Source: Streptomonospora alba
Lineage (GTDB): Bacteria > Actinomycetota > Actinomycetes > Streptosporangiales > Streptosporangiaceae
Assembly: GCF_000826685.1 (NCBI RefSeq)
Contig: NZ_JROO01000032.1
Coordinates: 62,001-126,000, forward strand
Direction of reading: 5' to 3'
DNA length: 64,000 bases
This document shows positions 41,295 through 50,135 of this stretch, piece by piece; position 1 is the first letter of the stretch, and each line of letters begins with the position of its first letter. The notes under the pieces are model-generated. The model was not told the DNA's origin. It did not search any database and worked only from the letters and a program-made list of their open reading frames with translations. Position numbers and translations under genes: made by a program.

Positions 41295-41782
41295 GCGCTG
41301 CTCCCCTGCCCCTTCGCGTCCTGCTCGCGGGGCTCCTCGGCGGCGCCGCGGACCACAAGCATGTTCTTCGCGGTGAGCACGTGCTCGCCTTCGACGGTGC
41401 GCATCTCGCTCTCCAGCGTCAGCAGCTCGTTGCCGCCCAGGGCCGAGACGTCGGTGATGCGGGTGACCGTCTCGACCACGTCGCCGGCCTGCAAGGGGCG
41501 GCGGTACTCGAAGCTCTGGTCGCCGTGGACGACCCGGGAGAAGTCCAACCGCAGCTCGGGGTCGACGACCGCCTGCGACATCCCCTCCATGCCCATGATG
41601 ACGGGGAAGGTCGGTGGCGCGACGACGTCGCCGTAGCCGGCGGCGCGCGCGCTGGCGGGGTCGAAGTAGACCGGGTTGGGGTCCCCGATCGCCTCGGCGA
41701 ACTCCCGGATCTTGACCCGGGTCACCTCGTAGGGCTGCGGGGACCGGTACTCCCGGCCCACGTACTCGCGGTTGATCCCCAT
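41291..41782 (-). CDS. hadA: (3R)-hydroxyacyl-ACP dehydratase subunit HadA-like (MaoC N-terminal)
   Basis: This 163-residue protein is a MaoC_dehydrat_N / FAS1-like dehydratase domain. It has Y-E-V-T-R-V-K-I-R-E-F-A-E-A-I-G-D-P-N-P-V-Y-F but lacks the full catalytic Asp/His motif seen in hadB, as expected for the substrate-binding subunit. The ATG at 41780-41782 follows GAGGGAG. Its stop overlaps hadB by four bases, so the subunits are made together. Confidence 0.87.
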   Translation of the reverse strand: MGINREYVGREYRSPQPYEVTRVKIREFAEAIGDPNPVYFDPASARAAGYGDVVAPPTFPVIMGMEGMSQAVVDPELRLDFSRVVHGDQSFEYRRPLQAGDVVETVTRITDVSALGGNELLTLESEMRTVEGEHVLTAKNMLVVRGAAEEPREQDAKGQGSSA

Positions 41783-41878
41783 CGGCTCCCTCTCACTGTC
41801 CTCTGGCGCCCCGCCGACAGGCGCGCCCGCGGCGCCGACCGCAGAGGCGGAGCGGCCGCGGTCAGGCGACACACTAAT

Positions 41879-41908
41879 AGCCCAGCGAGCGGGTGTGCTC
41901 GCTGGGCT
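41879..41908 (-). terminator. Terminator after rpmG
   Basis: AGCCCAGCGAGC and GCTCGCTGGGCT form a perfect 12-bp stem with a GGGTGT/ACACCC loop. On the minus strand it is followed by ATTAG. It separates rpmG from hadAB, which may have its own promoter. Confidence 0.75.
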
Positions 41909-41980
41909 CGTGCACGCGTGCCTCGGTAGGGCCGCCGCCACTCGCCGGGCCTGGCCGAAGCGCCCGGTGGGCGCGGCCGA

Positions 41981-42145
41981 CTAGCGGGTTTCGCGGTGCT
42001 CGCGGTGCTGCCGGCAGTTCGGGCAGAACTTCTTCAGCGAGAGACGGTCGGGATTGTTCCGACGGTTCTTGCGCGTGATGTAGTTACGGTGCTTGCACTC
42101 CTGGCAGGCCAGGGTGATCTTCGGCCTGACGTCAGTGACAGCCAC
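41981..42145 (-). CDS. rpmG: 50S ribosomal protein L33, zinc type
   Basis: This 54-residue protein runs from a GTG (42143-42145) to a TAG and reads [16 protein letters not shown]. It has two Cys-x-x-Cys pairs (Cys14/17 and Cys41/44), so it is the zinc-containing L33. Location next to tRNA-Met, tRNA-Thr and the hadAB-murB genes is the standard actinobacterial context. It is too short for a typical length cut-off but every family feature is present. Confidence 0.94.
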   Translation of the reverse strand: MAVTDVRPKITLACQECKHRNYITRKNRRNNPDRLSLKKFCPNCRQHREHRETR

Positions 42146-42229
42146 GTCGGAGTGCCTTTCTCGCTGGTAACAGTGGACACAACTTCAGAACCCGCGCAGC
42201 ACCCTGCGCAGCAGGGGCGGCGAGGGCAG

Positions 42230-42302
42230 TAGCGGAGGCCGGACTCGAACCGACGACACAACGATTATGAGCCGTTTGCTCTGCCAACTGAGCTACTCCG
42301 CC
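42230..42302 (-). tRNA. tRNA-Met (anticodon CAT, elongator)
   Basis: The 73-nt gene has acceptor arms GGCGGAG/CTCCGCT, anticodon loop CTCATAA and T-loop TTCGAGT. It lacks the initiator pattern (mismatched first pair with three G-C pairs in the anticodon stem), so I call it elongator. CCA is not encoded. Confidence 0.93.
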
Positions 42303-42421
42303 ATGGACCCGGGCACACCGGGCATCTCTAGAGACTACCCCAACCCGGACGAACCGGGGAACACGTGCTCCACCGGTTCGCATTCCCACTTGAGTGGTTC
42401 GCAACCTCGATCAAGCGGTGG

Positions 42422-42494
42422 AGCCCCTTTACGGAATCGAACCGTAGACCTTCTCCTTACCATGGAGACGCTCTGCCGACTGAGCTAAAGGGGC
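42422..42494 (-). tRNA. tRNA-Thr (anticodon GGT)
   Basis: The 73-nt gene has acceptor arms GCCCCTT/AAGGGGC, anticodon stem TCTCC/GGAGA with loop ATGGTAA and T-arm TACGG-TTCGATT-CCGTA. It precedes tRNA-Met and rpmG in one probable transcript. Confidence 0.95.
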
Positions 42495-42547
42495 ACGCCC
42501 TGTGCGGTGTTCCCCCTGGGGGTTCGCCGCCGTTCGCGTTGGTGATG

Positions 42548-42578
42548 ACTATACAGGGATCCGGGGGTGTTCTGCCAA
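42548..42578 (-). promoter_or_regulatory. Probable promoter of tRNA-Thr/tRNA-Met/rpmG
   Basis: TTGGCA (42573-42578), a 19-base spacer and TATAGT (42548-42553) lie about 55 bases before tRNA-Thr. The boxes are good; the spacer is slightly long. Confidence 0.5.
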
Positions 42579-42663
42579 ATCGGCGACCGCGGGGCCGCCA
42601 GGGCGGAGTCTCCGACGTGGCCGAGCGACTCGCTCCCGCCGCCGCCGCGGACGCCGTACCCGG

Positions 42664-44973
42664 CTAACGGCCCAGGTCCGAGAAGGGGCCCGGCTGCGAG
42701 CCGTAGTCGCGCCAGGGGTCCGAGCCCGCTCCGGCGGCGCCGCCCAGCAGATCGCCCGCATGCCCGGATTCCGTCGACCCCGACGGGGTGCGGGAGCCGG
42801 CACCGCCATAGCCGGCACCGCCCCCGCCCGCAGGCGGAGCCCCCTCGGCCGGCGTCCCCGCAGGACCCGTGCGGCCCGATTCCGCGACCCACACGTTGGA
42901 CGTCGCATCGCGCTGGATGCGCCGGATGTCGGAGGGCAGGCCGAGCCGGTGCAGAGCGTCGGGCAGCCGCGTGTCGTGGGTGAACACGATCAGCTGCCGG
43001 TGGCGGCCCACCTCGGCCAGAACCGCCGCCAGGCCTTCGACGGTCTCGGTGTCCATCGCCTGCACCGGATCGTCCAGCACCAGGAAGCCGAACGGGTTGT
43101 CGGGGACCATGGTCCGCGGCAGGCAGATCGACAGCGCCAGCGCCTGGAACTCGCCCTGGCTGAGCAGGCCGGGCGCGTTGCCCTCGTTCTCGGAGCCGTC
43201 GACCGCCACGTCGACGGCGACACGGCGCCGCGCGCCCCGCCCGACCAGGCGCAGCGCCTCCAGATCGATGCGGCGCTCCTGGCGCAGCCGGTGCCAGACC
43301 TGCTCGGCGTGGGAGGCCAGCGGGCGCAGCCGCTCGGCGCGGATCTCCTTGGCGATCCCGGCGAGCCACTCCAGAGCGCGCTCAGCCGGACCCAGCGTCT
43401 CGCTCGCGGCGTTCGCGGCCCGTGCGTCGCGCACCCACGCGCCCAACTGCTCTGCGAGCTCGCCCCAGCCGTCGCCGGGATCGTCCAGCTTCTCCCCGGC
43501 GGCCTTGCGCGCGGCGATCGCCGTCGACCGCAGCCGGCGGCCCACCGTCTCGATGTGCTCGGCGAGCTGAGTGAGGTCGGCGATCTCGGCCCCGGCCTCC
43601 CACTCGGCCCACACCCGCCCCAGTTCGCTGTCGGGCGGCAGCCAGGAGGGCATCGGCGCCATCAGGAAGCGGGCCTGGTCGCGGGCGTTGTCGGCGCGCT
43701 CATAGGCCGCCGCGGCGTTGGCCGCGACCGGCTGCAGCGCCTTGATCTCGGCGCGGGCGCGCCGCTCCCAGTCGGCGCCGAACACGCCGGCGGTTCCGCA
43801 GGTGGGGCAGTCGGTCTCGGAGGGGTGGCGCTCGCGGTGCTCCAGAGCGCGGTTGAGCAGCTCCACGATGCCGCGGGCGCGGTCGCCCTTGGTGCCGGCC
43901 GCCATCGCCAGCTCCATCGCCGCACCGCGCAACTCGTTGACGACGTCGCCGATCAGGCCGCGCTCGGGCACCGAGAGGCGGCGCAGGCGGCGCAGCACCC
44001 GGTGCTGCTGGCGGTCGGCCGGACCGTCGTCGTCGGCGATGGAGGCCAGCCGGTCCAGGTCGATGTCCCGGGCCTCCAGCAGGTCCGCCGCCTGAGCCGC
44101 GCGCCGGTCGTCGCTTGCTCGCAACCGCCGCACGAGGTGGCCGTGCTCGTGGCCGGGCCGGTCCCGCTGCTTGGAGAGGCGGTCGCAGGCCTTGGCCAGG
44201 CGGCGCTCGGCCTCGGTCAGGTCGGTCAGGCCCAGCAGGGCCGTCAGCGTGTCGTAGAGCTCGGCGGCACGGCCGGTGACGGCCTTGCCCAGTTCGTCGT
44301 AGGACAAGAACGGCCGGTACCGGGCCAGTTCGGGGTCCCAGCCCAGGCTGCGCAGCGGCGCCGTGGTGCCGTCGGGCGAAACCACCTCGCCGCGCGCCGA
44401 GCGCACACTCTCCCCGGTCCAGGCGCGGGTCACGCGGGTGGGGCCGTCTTCGGCTGCGAGCTGGAGCTCGACGGTGATCTCGGTTCGGTCGTCGAAGTGC
44501 AGGTTGCGCCAGCCGTCGCGCCAGTCGGCGGGCATCGCGTCCCAGCGCAGGTTGCGGCCGGTGAGGGCGGCCTCGGCGGCCTCGGCGAAGCTCGACTTGC
44601 CCGAGCCGTTGCGGCCCACGATCACGGTCAGGCCCGGCCCCGCCGGGAACTCCAGCGAGCTCGGCCTGCCGATGCCGCGGAAGCCCTGCACCTCGATGCG
44701 GCGCAGGAAACTGCGGCGGCCGTGGGCCGGGGCGCCCGCAGAAGGAGCGTCAGCGAGCTCGGGCGGCGGCTCGGGCACCTCCTCGCCGCGGCCGCAGGCC
44801 GCCAGCGCGTCGTCTCCCTGCAGCGCCGCCAGCACCCACCGGCGCGCGGCGGGGTCCAGACCGGACTCGGCCAGGCGGTCCAGGAGCGAACGCGCGGCCA
44901 CAGCACTGCTGTCGTACCGGCGCGGCGCAGCGCCGGTGGAGGTCGCAGGGCCCGTCGTCACTGTCCTCACCAC
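42664..44973 (-). CDS. SMC-like AAA ATPase with central Cys-x-x-Cys
   Basis: This 769-residue protein has a helical N-terminal region (about 15-60), Walker A G-R-N-G-S-G-K-S at about 120-127, a middle region of charged helices split by C-P-T-C (Cys about 388 and 391), an ABC signature L-S-Q-G-E-F (about 599) and Walker B F-L-V-L-D-D-P (about 626), then a disordered Gly/Pro tail. This is the layout of Rad50/SbcC/RecF-type ATPases; the Cys pair may be a zinc hook or zinc finger. Similar ATPases of unknown function are common in actinomycetes. It follows the JetC gene on the same strand after 244 bp, where JetD would be expected. The GTG start is uncertain by a few codons. Confidence 0.8.
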   Translation of the reverse strand: MVRTVTTGPATSTGAAPRRYDSSAVAARSLLDRLAESGLDPAARRWVLAALQGDDALAACGRGEEVPEPPPELADAPSAGAPAHGRRSFLRRIEVQGFRGIGRPSSLEFPAGPGLTVIVGRNGSGKSSFAEAAEAALTGRNLRWDAMPADWRDGWRNLHFDDRTEITVELQLAAEDGPTRVTRAWTGESVRSARGEVVSPDGTTAPLRSLGWDPELARYRPFLSYDELGKAVTGRAAELYDTLTALLGLTDLTEAERRLAKACDRLSKQRDRPGHEHGHLVRRLRASDDRRAAQAADLLEARDIDLDRLASIADDDGPADRQQHRVLRRLRRLSVPERGLIGDVVNELRGAAMELAMAAGTKGDRARGIVELLNRALEHRERHPSETDCPTCGTAGVFGADWERRARAEIKALQPVAANAAAAYERADNARDQARFLMAPMPSWLPPDSELGRVWAEWEAGAEIADLTQLAEHIETVGRRLRSTAIAARKAAGEKLDDPGDGWGELAEQLGAWVRDARAANAASETLGPAERALEWLAGIAKEIRAERLRPLASHAEQVWHRLRQERRIDLEALRLVGRGARRRVAVDVAVDGSENEGNAPGLLSQGEFQALALSICLPRTMVPDNPFGFLVLDDPVQAMDTETVEGLAAVLAEVGRHRQLIVFTHDTRLPDALHRLGLPSDIRRIQRDATSNVWVAESGRTGPAGTPAEGAPPAGGGGAGYGGAGSRTPSGSTESGHAGDLLGGAAGAGSDPWRDYGSQPGPFSDLGR

Positions 44974-45217
44974 ACCCGCTCATTTGTAGGCCTCGCCCAG
45001 CAGACTAGGACAGGTCAGGGCAAAGCAGTAGCACGGCCCGAACTCGTCGGGGGCCGCGACGGCGGACCGGACGCGGCGCCCCCGCCTGTTTCCCTGGGCA
45101 CGCCGCCGACGGGTCGGCGCGCGAGCGGAGACGACGCCGCCGGGTGCGGACGCCTGCGCCGACCGCGCCGCCGACCGGGCGGCCCGGTCCGGCCGGATCC
45201 TCGGCCCGCGCGTCCGC

Positions 45218-48200
45218 TCACACCCCCACGAGTCTGCGCCTGCTGCCGTCCCAGGTGAAGTGCAGGGTGGCGATGCCCGGGACGGCGGGATCGCGCAGGC
45301 ACTCGTAGATATGCAGGCTCGGCACACTCTCGAAGCACCCCCATACACGCTCGGAGGTGAGCACGAAGTCGAGGTCGAGTTCGACGAGCAGTCCCAGCAG
45401 GCGGCCGTGGGTGGGCTCGTCGACCTTGGCGAACGCGTCGTCCAGCAGGATCAGCCGCGGTGCCTGCGGCGCCTGAGCCGCAAGGGAGCCGAACTGCGCG
45501 GCCGCGGCGGCGAACAGCACCAGGTAGGCCACGACCCGCTGCTCCCCCTGGCTGAGGGCGGTCCGGTGGCTGAGGCGCCGCTCGCGGCCGGGGTGGGCGG
45601 CGTCGGTCACATAGACCGTGAAGGCGAACCAGGAACGGTAGTCCAGAGCGGCGCGCAGCTGGGCGCCGCCGGTGGCGGTGGGGTCCAGGCGGCGGATGGC
45701 CTCGATGCAGCGGCGCAGCGCGTCGCGCAGCCGAGTGGTCTCGACGCGGGTGCGCTGCTCGGGCGGTTTGGCCAGCAGCGGCACGACGGCCTGGATGTCC
45801 TCGTCCGCGTCGGGTGCCAGCTGCCAGTCCAGGCGCACGCCCAGGCCCTGGGATGTGGTGGTGTCGCCGAGCACGTCGTTCATCGTGGAGATGAGCGCGT
45901 GGGCCTCCTCGATCTGCCCGCGCAGATGACCGGCGAGCTCGCCCAGCAGATGGCGTTCGAAGGCCTCCTCCTCGCGCAGCAGCGCGTCCTCCTCGGCGGC
46001 GGCCGCGGCCTCGTCGAGATGGTCGGCGTAGGCGGTGACGTCGTGGCTGCCGTCGTCGCCGTGGACGGTGAGCCGCTTGAGGCCCGCGGGCTCGGTCAGC
46101 TCGGTCCAGGCCCCCACCGCCTCGCTCGCGGCGAGCACGCCGTGCAGCTCCTCGCGGCGGCGCAGGATGCCGCTGTCGTCGAGCTCGTCGGCGTCGGGCT
46201 CACCGAGGCCGGCCTCCAGCTCCGACAGCAGGGCGTCGAGTGCCGCGACGCGTCCGGCGAGGACGTCGTGGTCGGCATCGGCCTCCTGCCCGGACTCGGC
46301 GGCCTCTGCGGCCTCCTCCGGCTCCAGGTGGGCGGCGATCGACTCGATTCCGGCGGCGGTCAGCAGAGCGGTGTCGGCGCCGCCGTCCTCACGGGCGAGC
46401 ATCGCCCGCAGCACGCCGCCGGAGTCGAGGGCGCGGCGGGCCTGCGCGGCGCGTTCGAGCACGGCGGTGTCCAGCCGTGTCTCGGCGGCCACGCGGTCGT
46501 CACGCGCGCGCTGGGCCTTGCGCTCGACCTCGGGAAGCTGCCCGGCGGCGTCCTCCATCCGATCGCGGACCTGGTCCACGGCCACTGAGATCTGGTCGGG
46601 GGCGGCCGTGCGGGCGCGGTCGGTGAGTTCGATCTCGCGCCGCACGGTGATCATGTCGGTGATGGCGGCGGTGCGGGCGTCCTCGGCGAGGACCCGCCCG
46701 GAGCGGGCGTCCTCCCAGGCCGCGGTGTGGCCGCGGTAGTCCTCCAGCAGGACCGCGAGGTCCTCCAGGTCGCGATGGGCGGCGGCCAACCCGGTGCGCA
46801 GCCGCTCCAGCGCGGTCCGGGTGGCGGCGAGCTGGTCGGCGCCGGTGGGCAGCTCGTAGCGCGCGGCGGGCTCGGCCAGCTCCGCGCGCAGGTTCAGGGT
46901 GGCCTGGCGGGCCTTGTCGTACTCGTCGCGGGCTGCGCTGTGGGCACGCTGGGTCTCGGCGAGCCAGGACCGGGCGTTGTCCAGGCTCGACCAGGCGGCG
47001 AGCACGCCGGAGGGATCGGGCAGAGCCCTGTCGGTCTCGACGAGCGCGGCGTGCATCCGCTCGATGTCGCCGCGGCGCTCCTCGGCCTCGGCCAGCAGCG
47101 CCTCGGCTATGGCGATGCGGCGGTCGATGTTGGCGAGATGGCGGTCGCTGGTCTCGGCGCGCGCCTCCTTGCCGATGTACTCGGCGCTGGTTTTGCTGTG
47201 GGCGCCGGAAGCCGCGCCCAGCCGCCAGCGGCCGTCCACGGAGACGGCGCTGGAGACCGGCGGAGGGCTGTCGCGGCGGTGGCGGGGCTCGGGCTCCTCC
47301 TCACCGGGCGGCGGCAGCAGGCCGATGGAGTCCAGCAGCGCCGAGACCGCGCCGCTGGTGATGCCGCCGGGCACCGGGTCGGCGGGCACGAGCACGTCGC
47401 GCAGGCTGCGGCCCTTGACCGGGCGGCCCGGCGCCAGCAGGAGGTCGCGGGTGGTGCCGTCGGTCAGGGAGCCGTCGGCGGCGATCCAGCCCGAAAGCAC
47501 GCCGCAGGCCTCCAGGGCGGCCTCCAGCCCGGAGCGTTCGTCGGACGTCAGATCGGAGGCGAAGTCGACGGCGAGGTAGAAGGGGGCGCCTGCGGCCTCG
47601 TCGCGCCCTGCGGTGGCCCACGCCGGACGCTCGGGGGCGATGTGGCCCGAGGCGGCGCCACGGCGCTCGGAGAGCTCGTCGAGCTCGGTGGAGAGCTCCC
47701 GCTCCTCCCCCACCGCGGTGTCGCGGCGGGTGCGCAGCTCGCGCAGGAGCGGGTCGACGGTGCCGTGGGCCTGGCGGGCGACCCGCTCGGGCACGTCGGC
47801 GTCCAGGACGCGCAGGCTGTCCTCCAGCGGCAGCTCGACCAGGGACTCCAGCTCGGCCAGCTGCGTGCCCAGGTCGGCGTCGGGCGAGGTCTCGCGCAGC
47901 CGGGTGCACCAGGCGCGGACCCGGTCGGCGTAGTCGGCGCTGGCCGAGCGGACGGAGCCGATGGCCGCCTGCTCACGTTCGCGGGCGCGTTCCAAGGCGG
48001 ACTCGGCGGACTCGGCCTCGCCGGCGAGGGCCGCCTCGCGCTGCTCGGCGGCCGTGCGCCGCTCGGCCCGGTCGATGAGGTCGGCGACGGCGGTCTCGCG
48101 CTCGGCGGCGGCCGTGTCGGCCGCGGTGAACAGGTCGTGCAGCTCGGCCAGGCGCGCGCGCAGGTCGCCCACGTCGATCCCGGAGACGGGTTCGCGCTCG

Positions 48201-49999
48201 ACGGCCTGCTCCAGGCCCTCCAGATTGACCCGGGTGACGCTCTCGCGGGGAGCGAGCGTGGTGGGCACGGGGTGGGGGGTCTGGCCCAGGCCGGCGGGGT
48301 CCACACCGGCGGCGCGCGCGGTGGTGCGCAGCCGCTCGTGCAGGCGTCCCAGCCCGTCCAGGGCGCGCTCGATCGCCGTGATGTCGGCGCCGAGGCGCTG
48401 CTCGGCCTGTTCCTCGTTGGTGTTGGCGTAGCCGGCGGCCGCCGACGTCGCCTCGGCGGCGCGGATGTAGGCGGAGACGGCAGCGTCGCGGGCCTGCCGC
48501 TCGAAGTCGGAGGCGTCCTCGGGTGCGTCGCCGCTGCGCGAGAGCGTCGTGGCGTCGGACGAGGCGGTGTCGCGGGTTCGGCGCAGCCTGTCGCGCTCCT
48601 CCTGCACGGCGCCTTCGGCGGTGACCAGCTCCTCCAGCTCGCCGGTGAGCCGCTCGACCTCGGCGTCGCGGCGGCGGTAGGCGTCGACCTGCTCACGCAC
48701 GGACTCGGCCTGGACGCGCAGGGTCCGCTGCAGGTAGCCGCGGTAGTCGGTGAGGAAGCCGGAGACCTGCTCGCGGGCGGAGCGCAGGGCCTGCAGCCGC
48801 GCGCGGGCCTGCTCCAGGTCGGTGATGTTGCGCGCCATCTCGTCGAGGATGGTCTCGTCCATGGGCGGCAGCGCCTCGGCGAGGACGGAGACGAGCTCGC
48901 CGGCCTCCAGGCGCTCGCCGATGGTGGGACGGCGCAACCGGTACAGCAGGTGGATGAGGTTGCGGTAGCGGACCGGGTCGTCGATGCCGAACAGCTCGCG
49001 CATGACGCGGGCCCGGTAGTTGACCGGGGCGTCGTAGCAGTTGTGCGGGCCGACCTCGGCGCGCAGGCGGTCGACGGGCATGGGGCGGCCGTCGTCGATC
49101 AGCAGCAGGTCGGTGCCGACCTCGCGGTCGGTGATGAAGAACACGCTGCGGGCTTCGGCGCCGGGTGATGCGGTGACGGCGGCGCCGAGGGTGATGCGGC
49201 GGGTGCCAGCGGCGGCGCCGTCGTCGGTGGAGGCCCGGGCGCCGTGCTCGTCGGAGGAGGTTCGGGGGGCGTCGGCGGAACGGGTGAACTCCACCCACAG
49301 GTAGCCGAGGGTGGCCGAGGGGCCGTCCTCGCTGTCGGAGTCCGCGCCGGCGGCGGGGGACTCGGCGGCGTCCCCGTCCGCGGAGGCGTTCTCCGACAGG
49401 GGGTCGGCTTCGGTTCCGTCGCCGGTGCGCCGCCGCGATCCCGACGAGCGGTCGTCGCGCCCTTCCAGCAGGAGCCAGCGCAGGCTGGTGCGACTGCTGC
49501 CGGTGGTGTCCAGTCGGCGTGCGTCGCCGTCGAGCAGGAACGGCAGCAGCATCTCCAGCGCCTTGGACTTGCCGGCGCCGTTGCGTCCGCGCAGCAGCAG
49601 GCGGCCGTCGGCGAAGTCGAAGACGTGGTCGTCGTAGTGCCAGACGTTGTGGATGCCGGCGCGGCTGAGCCGGTAGCGGCCGCCCGCGGGCTCGCCGTCC
49701 TCCGTCGGCGCCTCGGTTCCGGGGTCGGTGCCGGGAGCGGTGCCGGGAGCGGTGCCGGTCGCCGCGCCTCCCTCGGAAGGAGCGCCGACCGCGGGCGCCT
49801 CGGCGCCGCCGAGCAGGTCTCCGGCAGGCGCGCCGCCTCGGGCCGCGAGCCCCTGCCCCTCGGGCAGGCGTGCGGCCTCCCCGGCCGCGGCTGCGCCGGC
49901 CGCCGGGGAGTGCTGGGCGCCGATGGCGCCGCCCGGCCGCTCGGTGCCGCCGCCGTGCGGCGACGGCTCCGTCCGCCCGTGGGCGTTGGCGACGGTCAT
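45218..49999 (-). CDS. jetC: Wadjet JetC-like SMC ATPase (TIGR02680 family)
   Basis: This 1593-residue protein matches the TIGR02680/JetC type. After R-Y-R-L-S-R-A-G-I-H-N-V-W-H-Y-D-D it has Walker A G-R-N-G-A-G-K-S at about 138-145, long helical coiled-coil stretches (about 380-1400), signature A-L-S-Q-G-E-Q (about 1483) and Walker B L-I-L-L-D-D-A-F (about 1515), with a complete C-terminus. In Wadjet, JetC is the MukB-like motor that extrudes plasmid DNA loops for cleavage by JetD. The first 105 residues are a low-complexity Gly/Ala/Pro/Thr extension not expected in the family. The ATG has a GGAGGAC site. Confidence 0.88.
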   Translation of the reverse strand: MTVANAHGRTEPSPHGGGTERPGGAIGAQHSPAAGAAAAGEAARLPEGQGLAARGGAPAGDLLGGAEAPAVGAPSEGGAATGTAPGTAPGTDPGTEAPTEDGEPAGGRYRLSRAGIHNVWHYDDHVFDFADGRLLLRGRNGAGKSKALEMLLPFLLDGDARRLDTTGSSRTSLRWLLLEGRDDRSSGSRRRTGDGTEADPLSENASADGDAAESPAAGADSDSEDGPSATLGYLWVEFTRSADAPRTSSDEHGARASTDDGAAAGTRRITLGAAVTASPGAEARSVFFITDREVGTDLLLIDDGRPMPVDRLRAEVGPHNCYDAPVNYRARVMRELFGIDDPVRYRNLIHLLYRLRRPTIGERLEAGELVSVLAEALPPMDETILDEMARNITDLEQARARLQALRSAREQVSGFLTDYRGYLQRTLRVQAESVREQVDAYRRRDAEVERLTGELEELVTAEGAVQEERDRLRRTRDTASSDATTLSRSGDAPEDASDFERQARDAAVSAYIRAAEATSAAAGYANTNEEQAEQRLGADITAIERALDGLGRLHERLRTTARAAGVDPAGLGQTPHPVPTTLAPRESVTRVNLEGLEQAVEREPVSGIDVGDLRARLAELHDLFTAADTAAAERETAVADLIDRAERRTAAEQREAALAGEAESAESALERAREREQAAIGSVRSASADYADRVRAWCTRLRETSPDADLGTQLAELESLVELPLEDSLRVLDADVPERVARQAHGTVDPLLRELRTRRDTAVGEERELSTELDELSERRGAASGHIAPERPAWATAGRDEAAGAPFYLAVDFASDLTSDERSGLEAALEACGVLSGWIAADGSLTDGTTRDLLLAPGRPVKGRSLRDVLVPADPVPGGITSGAVSALLDSIGLLPPPGEEEPEPRHRRDSPPPVSSAVSVDGRWRLGAASGAHSKTSAEYIGKEARAETSDRHLANIDRRIAIAEALLAEAEERRGDIERMHAALVETDRALPDPSGVLAAWSSLDNARSWLAETQRAHSAARDEYDKARQATLNLRAELAEPAARYELPTGADQLAATRTALERLRTGLAAAHRDLEDLAVLLEDYRGHTAAWEDARSGRVLAEDARTAAITDMITVRREIELTDRARTAAPDQISVAVDQVRDRMEDAAGQLPEVERKAQRARDDRVAAETRLDTAVLERAAQARRALDSGGVLRAMLAREDGGADTALLTAAGIESIAAHLEPEEAAEAAESGQEADADHDVLAGRVAALDALLSELEAGLGEPDADELDDSGILRRREELHGVLAASEAVGAWTELTEPAGLKRLTVHGDDGSHDVTAYADHLDEAAAAAEEDALLREEEAFERHLLGELAGHLRGQIEEAHALISTMNDVLGDTTTSQGLGVRLDWQLAPDADEDIQAVVPLLAKPPEQRTRVETTRLRDALRRCIEAIRRLDPTATGGAQLRAALDYRSWFAFTVYVTDAAHPGRERRLSHRTALSQGEQRVVAYLVLFAAAAAQFGSLAAQAPQAPRLILLDDAFAKVDEPTHGRLLGLLVELDLDFVLTSERVWGCFESVPSLHIYECLRDPAVPGIATLHFTWDGSRRRLVGV

Positions 50000-50135
50000 C
50001 GCCCGTCCTCCGCTCTGTACCCTCTCGCGCCGCGCCGCCGGAGTGTCTTCCGGCGGCCGACGATCCTGCCATTGTTCCGGATGCCGCGGGCGCCCGCCGC
50101 GGGCTCCCCGACTCGGATGGAACCGGGCCGCCCGG

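Noticed and set aside
42664-44973. RloC-type anticodon nuclease
   Set aside because: The ATPase plus Cys pair is similar in layout, but I could not see a convincing anticodon-nuclease catalytic motif at the C-terminus, which is low complexity.
44974-45217. Possible JetD (TIGR02679) remnant after JetC
   Set aside because: Short overlapping frames here show no Toprim-like or JetD motifs, so I treat JetD as absent.
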